A DNA stretch of 7,774 nucleotides from Deltaproteobacteria bacterium (lineage in GTDB: Bacteria; Myxococcota_A; UBA9160; PR03). A program made the translations under genes and the position numbers. The notes below the pieces were generated by a model. It had not been told where the DNA came from, searched no databases, and saw only the letters and a list, made by a program, of their open reading frames with translations. The stretch lies in the NCBI GenBank assembly GCA_018262315.1, contig JAGSPS010000145.1, positions 1-7,774 on the forward strand. The letters run 5' to 3'. The number at the start of each line of letters is the position of its first letter. Within the stretch, counting starts at the first letter, position 1. Shown here piece after piece: positions 5,783 to 7,774 of this stretch.

Positions 5783-6789
5783 CGGAAGGCGCGGCGCGGA
5801 TCCTGTCGGCGCTGCGCGGCGCGGGCGAAGCAAGGCTTTCGGGCGAAGCGCTGTCGGCGCAACTCGGCGTCTCGCGCGCACAGATCTGGAAGCACGTCGA
5901 AACGCTGCGGGCGGCTGGCTACCAGGTCGAAGGCGAAGCGGGTGGCGGCTATCGACTGGCCGCTGCGCCCGATCGTCTCTACGCCGAGGAAGTGCAGCCG
6001 CGCCTCGCCACGCGCTGGCTCGCGCGCCGCTTCGTCTGGCTCGACACGACCGACTCGACCAACCGCGTCGCCGCCGATCTCGCGCGCGAAGGCGCCGAGC
6101 ACGGCACTACCGTCGTGGCCGAAGGCCAGAGCGCCGGGCGCGGGCGGCTCGGCCGCGCCTTCTTCTCGCCACCCTACGCGAACCTCTATACATCGATCGT
6201 GCTGCGGCCGAAGCTCGACACCGCGCGCGCGCCGACCACGATCCTGGCCGCGGCGATCGCGGTGGCCGACACGATCGCCGCCTTCGCGGGCGATCCAGAT
6301 GCCGTCGAGATCAAGTGGCCGAACGACGTGCTGCTCGGCGGCCTCAAGACCTCGGGGATCCTGATGGAGATGGGCGCCGAGGCGACGCGTGTCCGTCACC
6401 TGATCCTCGGCATCGGCGTCAATCTGAACGTCGCGCGCGAGAGCTTTCCGGAGGAGTTCCGCGCACTGGCCACCAGCCTCGCCTCGCATCGCGGTTCGCT
6501 CGTCGATCGGGTGGACTTCGCGGCCCGGCTTTACGATAACCTCGAAGCGGTCCTCGACCGGCACGCGGAGGGGGGCTTCGAGGCGCTTCGACCCCGCTTC
6601 GAGGCGCGCTTCCGAATGCGGGGTCGCCGGATCCGGGTGCTCGATACAGTCGTCGGGGGCGGAGTCACGAGCGAGGGAACCGCGACCGGCATCGACGCGG
6701 ACGGCGCACTGCTGGTGGAGCACGACGACGGGAGCCAGGAGCGCGTGGTGGCGGGCGACGTGACGATCGCGAAGGACCTACAGCGATGA
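5779..6789 (+). CDS. birA: Bifunctional biotin--[acetyl-CoA-carboxylase] ligase / biotin operon repressor
   Basis: It activates biotin with ATP to biotinyl-5'-AMP and attaches it to the lysine of biotin carboxyl carrier domains. It has 336 residues, the two-function BirA length. Residues about 5-60 are a winged-helix domain (LSAQLGVSRAQIWKHVETLR, then GYQVEGEAGGGYRL). The ligase core follows, with DSTN (92-95), GQSAGRGRLGR (116-126, the biotin/ATP-binding glycine-arginine loop), KWPNDV (179-184, with the active-site lysine K179), KTSGIL (190-195) and GIGVN (211-215). The SH3-like C-terminal domain is about 280-336. The N-terminal domain suggests it also represses biotin genes, but no bio gene or operator is visible here. 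The GTG at 5779 overlaps the nadC stop by four bases (GTGA), which implies translational coupling; the open frame upstream of it is a shadow of nadC. Confidence 0.96.
   Translation: MTEGAARILSALRGAGEARLSGEALSAQLGVSRAQIWKHVETLRAAGYQVEGEAGGGYRLAAAPDRLYAEEVQPRLATRWLARRFVWLDTTDSTNRVAADLAREGAEHGTTVVAEGQSAGRGRLGRAFFSPPYANLYTSIVLRPKLDTARAPTTILAAAIAVADTIAAFAGDPDAVEIKWPNDVLLGGLKTSGILMEMGAEATRVRHLILGIGVNLNVARESFPEEFRALATSLASHRGSLVDRVDFAARLYDNLEAVLDRHAEGGFEALRPRFEARFRMRGRRIRVLDTVVGGGVTSEGTATGIDADGALLVEHDDGSQERVVAGDVTIAKDLQR
6771..6776 (+). promoter_or_regulatory. Ribosome binding site of coaX
   Basis: GAAGGA lies nine bases before the coaX ATG (6786), inside the last codons of birA. It is a good Shine-Dalgarno match and supports the ATG that overlaps the birA stop. 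Confidence 0.6.
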
Positions 6790-7607
6790 GTTCCAGCGTG
6801 CTGCTCGCGATCGACATCGGCAACACCAACGTCACGATCGGCACCTTCGAGTACCGTGCGGGCCTCGGGCGGCTCGGCGAGCACTGGCGCCTGTCCACAC
6901 ACCGCGAGGAAACCTCCGACGAGCTCGGCGTCACGCTGCGCGCGCTCTTCGACCAGGCGGGCATCGCCCCGCGGCGCGTCGAGGACGTGATCATCGCGAG
7001 CGTCGTCCCGCCCACGCTGCCGATCTGGGAGCGCGTCGCGACGAAGCTCTTCGACCGCGAACCCCTGATCGTCGGCCCCGGCATCAAGACCGGCATGCCC
7101 GTGCGCTACGAGAACCCGCGCGAAGTCGGCGCCGATCGCATCGTCAACGCCGTCGCCGCGCACGACCTGATGGGCGGTCCGGTGATCGCGGTGGACTTCG
7201 GCACGGCCACCACGTTCGACTGCGTCTCCGAGCGGGGCGAGTACATGGGGGGCGTGATCTTCCCGGGCGTCGTCGTCGCGATGGAGGCGCTGTTCTCGCG
7301 CGCCGCGATGCTGCACCGCGTGGAACTCGCGCGGCCGCGCGCGGTGATCGGCAAGACCACCACCGAGGCGATCCAGTCGGGCATGCTCTTCGGCTACGCC
7401 GGCATGGTGGACGCGATGGTCACGAGGATCCGCGGCGAGCTGGGCGCCACGGCCAGCGTGATCGCGACCGGTGGACTCGCCGGCCGCATCGCCGGCGAGA
7501 GCGCGACGATCGAGCGCGTCGAGCCCTTCCTGACGCTCGAAGGACTGCGCCTGCTCTTCGAGAAGAACCGCATGCCACGGGACGCAACGCCACGCAAGGA
7601 GAAGTAG
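6786..7607 (+). CDS. coaX: Type III pantothenate kinase
   Basis: It phosphorylates pantothenate with ATP, the first step of coenzyme A synthesis. It belongs to the ASKHA fold and, unlike CoaA, is not feedback-inhibited by CoA and needs a monovalent cation. It has 273 residues, normal for the family. Motifs: AIDIGNTN (8-15, the phosphate-1 loop, with D10), the SVVPP strand (72-76), GADRIVNAVAA (115-125, with D117 the expected catalytic base), VDFGTATTFD (136-145, the phosphate-2 loop and cation site), GGVIFPGV (155-162) and VIATGGLA (225-232, the adenosine-side loop). The ATG overlaps the birA stop by four bases (ATGA). The basic tail after residue 262 (RMPRDATPRKEK) lies beyond the fold. No coaA is visible, so this may be the main pantothenate kinase. 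The tight linkage to birA is common among bacteria. Confidence 0.97.
   Translation: MSSSVLLAIDIGNTNVTIGTFEYRAGLGRLGEHWRLSTHREETSDELGVTLRALFDQAGIAPRRVEDVIIASVVPPTLPIWERVATKLFDREPLIVGPGIKTGMPVRYENPREVGADRIVNAVAAHDLMGGPVIAVDFGTATTFDCVSERGEYMGGVIFPGVVVAMEALFSRAAMLHRVELARPRAVIGKTTTEAIQSGMLFGYAGMVDAMVTRIRGELGATASVIATGGLAGRIAGESATIERVEPFLTLEGLRLLFEKNRMPRDATPRKEK
7596..7601 (+). promoter_or_regulatory. Ribosome binding site of the EF-G-like gene
   Basis: AAGGAG sits 10 bases before the ATG at 7612, within the last codons of coaX. It is the best Shine-Dalgarno match in the rightward gene string and suggests this gene can initiate without coupling. Confidence 0.7.
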
Positions 7608-7611
7608 CGCC

Positions 7612-7774
7612 ATGAAAGACGTCGCAGCCGCGGACACCCGCAACTTCGCGCTGGTCGGTCACTCGACCGACGGCAAGACGTCGCTCGGCGAAGCGATCCT
7701 CTGGAAGGCAGGTGCGATCGCGGCGCTCGGCAACGTGACGGCCGGCACCGCCGCGCTCACCACGCTGCCCGAGG
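7612..7774 (+). CDS. Elongation factor G-like translational GTPase, N-terminal fragment
   Basis: The first 54 codons of a gene that leaves the window on the right. The visible protein starts MKDVAAADTRNFALVGHSTD and continues with GKTSLGEAILWKAGAI. The P-loop GHSTDGKT (16-23) fits GxxxxGKT, and the R-N-F/I-A-L-V-G-H-S-x-x-G-K-T-S-L-x-E-A-I/L-L pattern is that of the EF-G paralogue group (often named EF-G-like or EF-G2), not canonical FusA, which has AHIDAGKT. Such proteins bind GTP and the ribosome; the role of the paralogue is not settled from sequence alone. The segment after the P-loop, GNVTAGTAALTTLPE (40-54), lacks the acidic residues usual before switch I. The gene follows coaX by four bases and is probably cotranscribed with it. 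A tetracycline-resistance-like or other EF-G relative cannot be excluded without the rest of the gene. Confidence 0.85.
   Translation, partial: MKDVAAADTRNFALVGHSTDGKTSLGEAILWKAGAIAALGNVTAGTAALTTLPE

Overview
This is a gene-dense stretch of a bacterial chromosome with very high GC, roughly two thirds or more by eye. The third codon positions are almost all G or C, so many long shadow frames are open. The gene content suggests a deltaproteobacterial-type lineage such as Myxococcota or a related high-GC group. The pointers are a receiver protein with an Ala/Pro/Glu-rich linker, a PP2C phosphatase, a nadC-birA-coaX cluster and an EF-G-like GTPase. This assignment is inferred from family resemblance and gene order, not from a search.

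Left end (1-1004): the last 28 codons of a sigma-28 (FliA/WhiG-type) sigma factor run on the + strand. They converge, across a 13-base gap, on a complete PP2C-family Ser/Thr phosphatase gene on the - strand (102-842). A 162-base region then separates that gene from everything to the right, which is on the + strand. This is the only sizeable intergenic stretch and should hold divergent promoters.

Centre and right (1005-7774): one probable transcription unit runs rightwards. It contains a receiver-domain protein with a long disordered linker and a C-terminal tandem helical repeat (1005-2249), valS (2283-4925), nadC (4922-5782), birA (5779-6789), coaX (6786-7607) and the start of an EF-G-like translational GTPase (7612 to the edge). 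valS, nadC, birA and coaX are joined by three consecutive 4-base stop/start overlaps (GTGA, GTGA, ATGA), and the GTPase follows coaX after 4 bases. The unit therefore couples translation machinery (valyl-tRNA synthetase, GTPase) with three cofactor steps: NAD synthesis, protein biotinylation and the first step of CoA synthesis.

No tRNA, rRNA, CRISPR array, insertion sequence, attachment site or obvious horizontally acquired segment was seen. Most of the window is ordinary housekeeping sequence. The least explained items are the receiver protein with its duplicated AWE-containing helical module, and a perfect 24-base palindrome over the valS/nadC junction that reaches into the nadC start codon.
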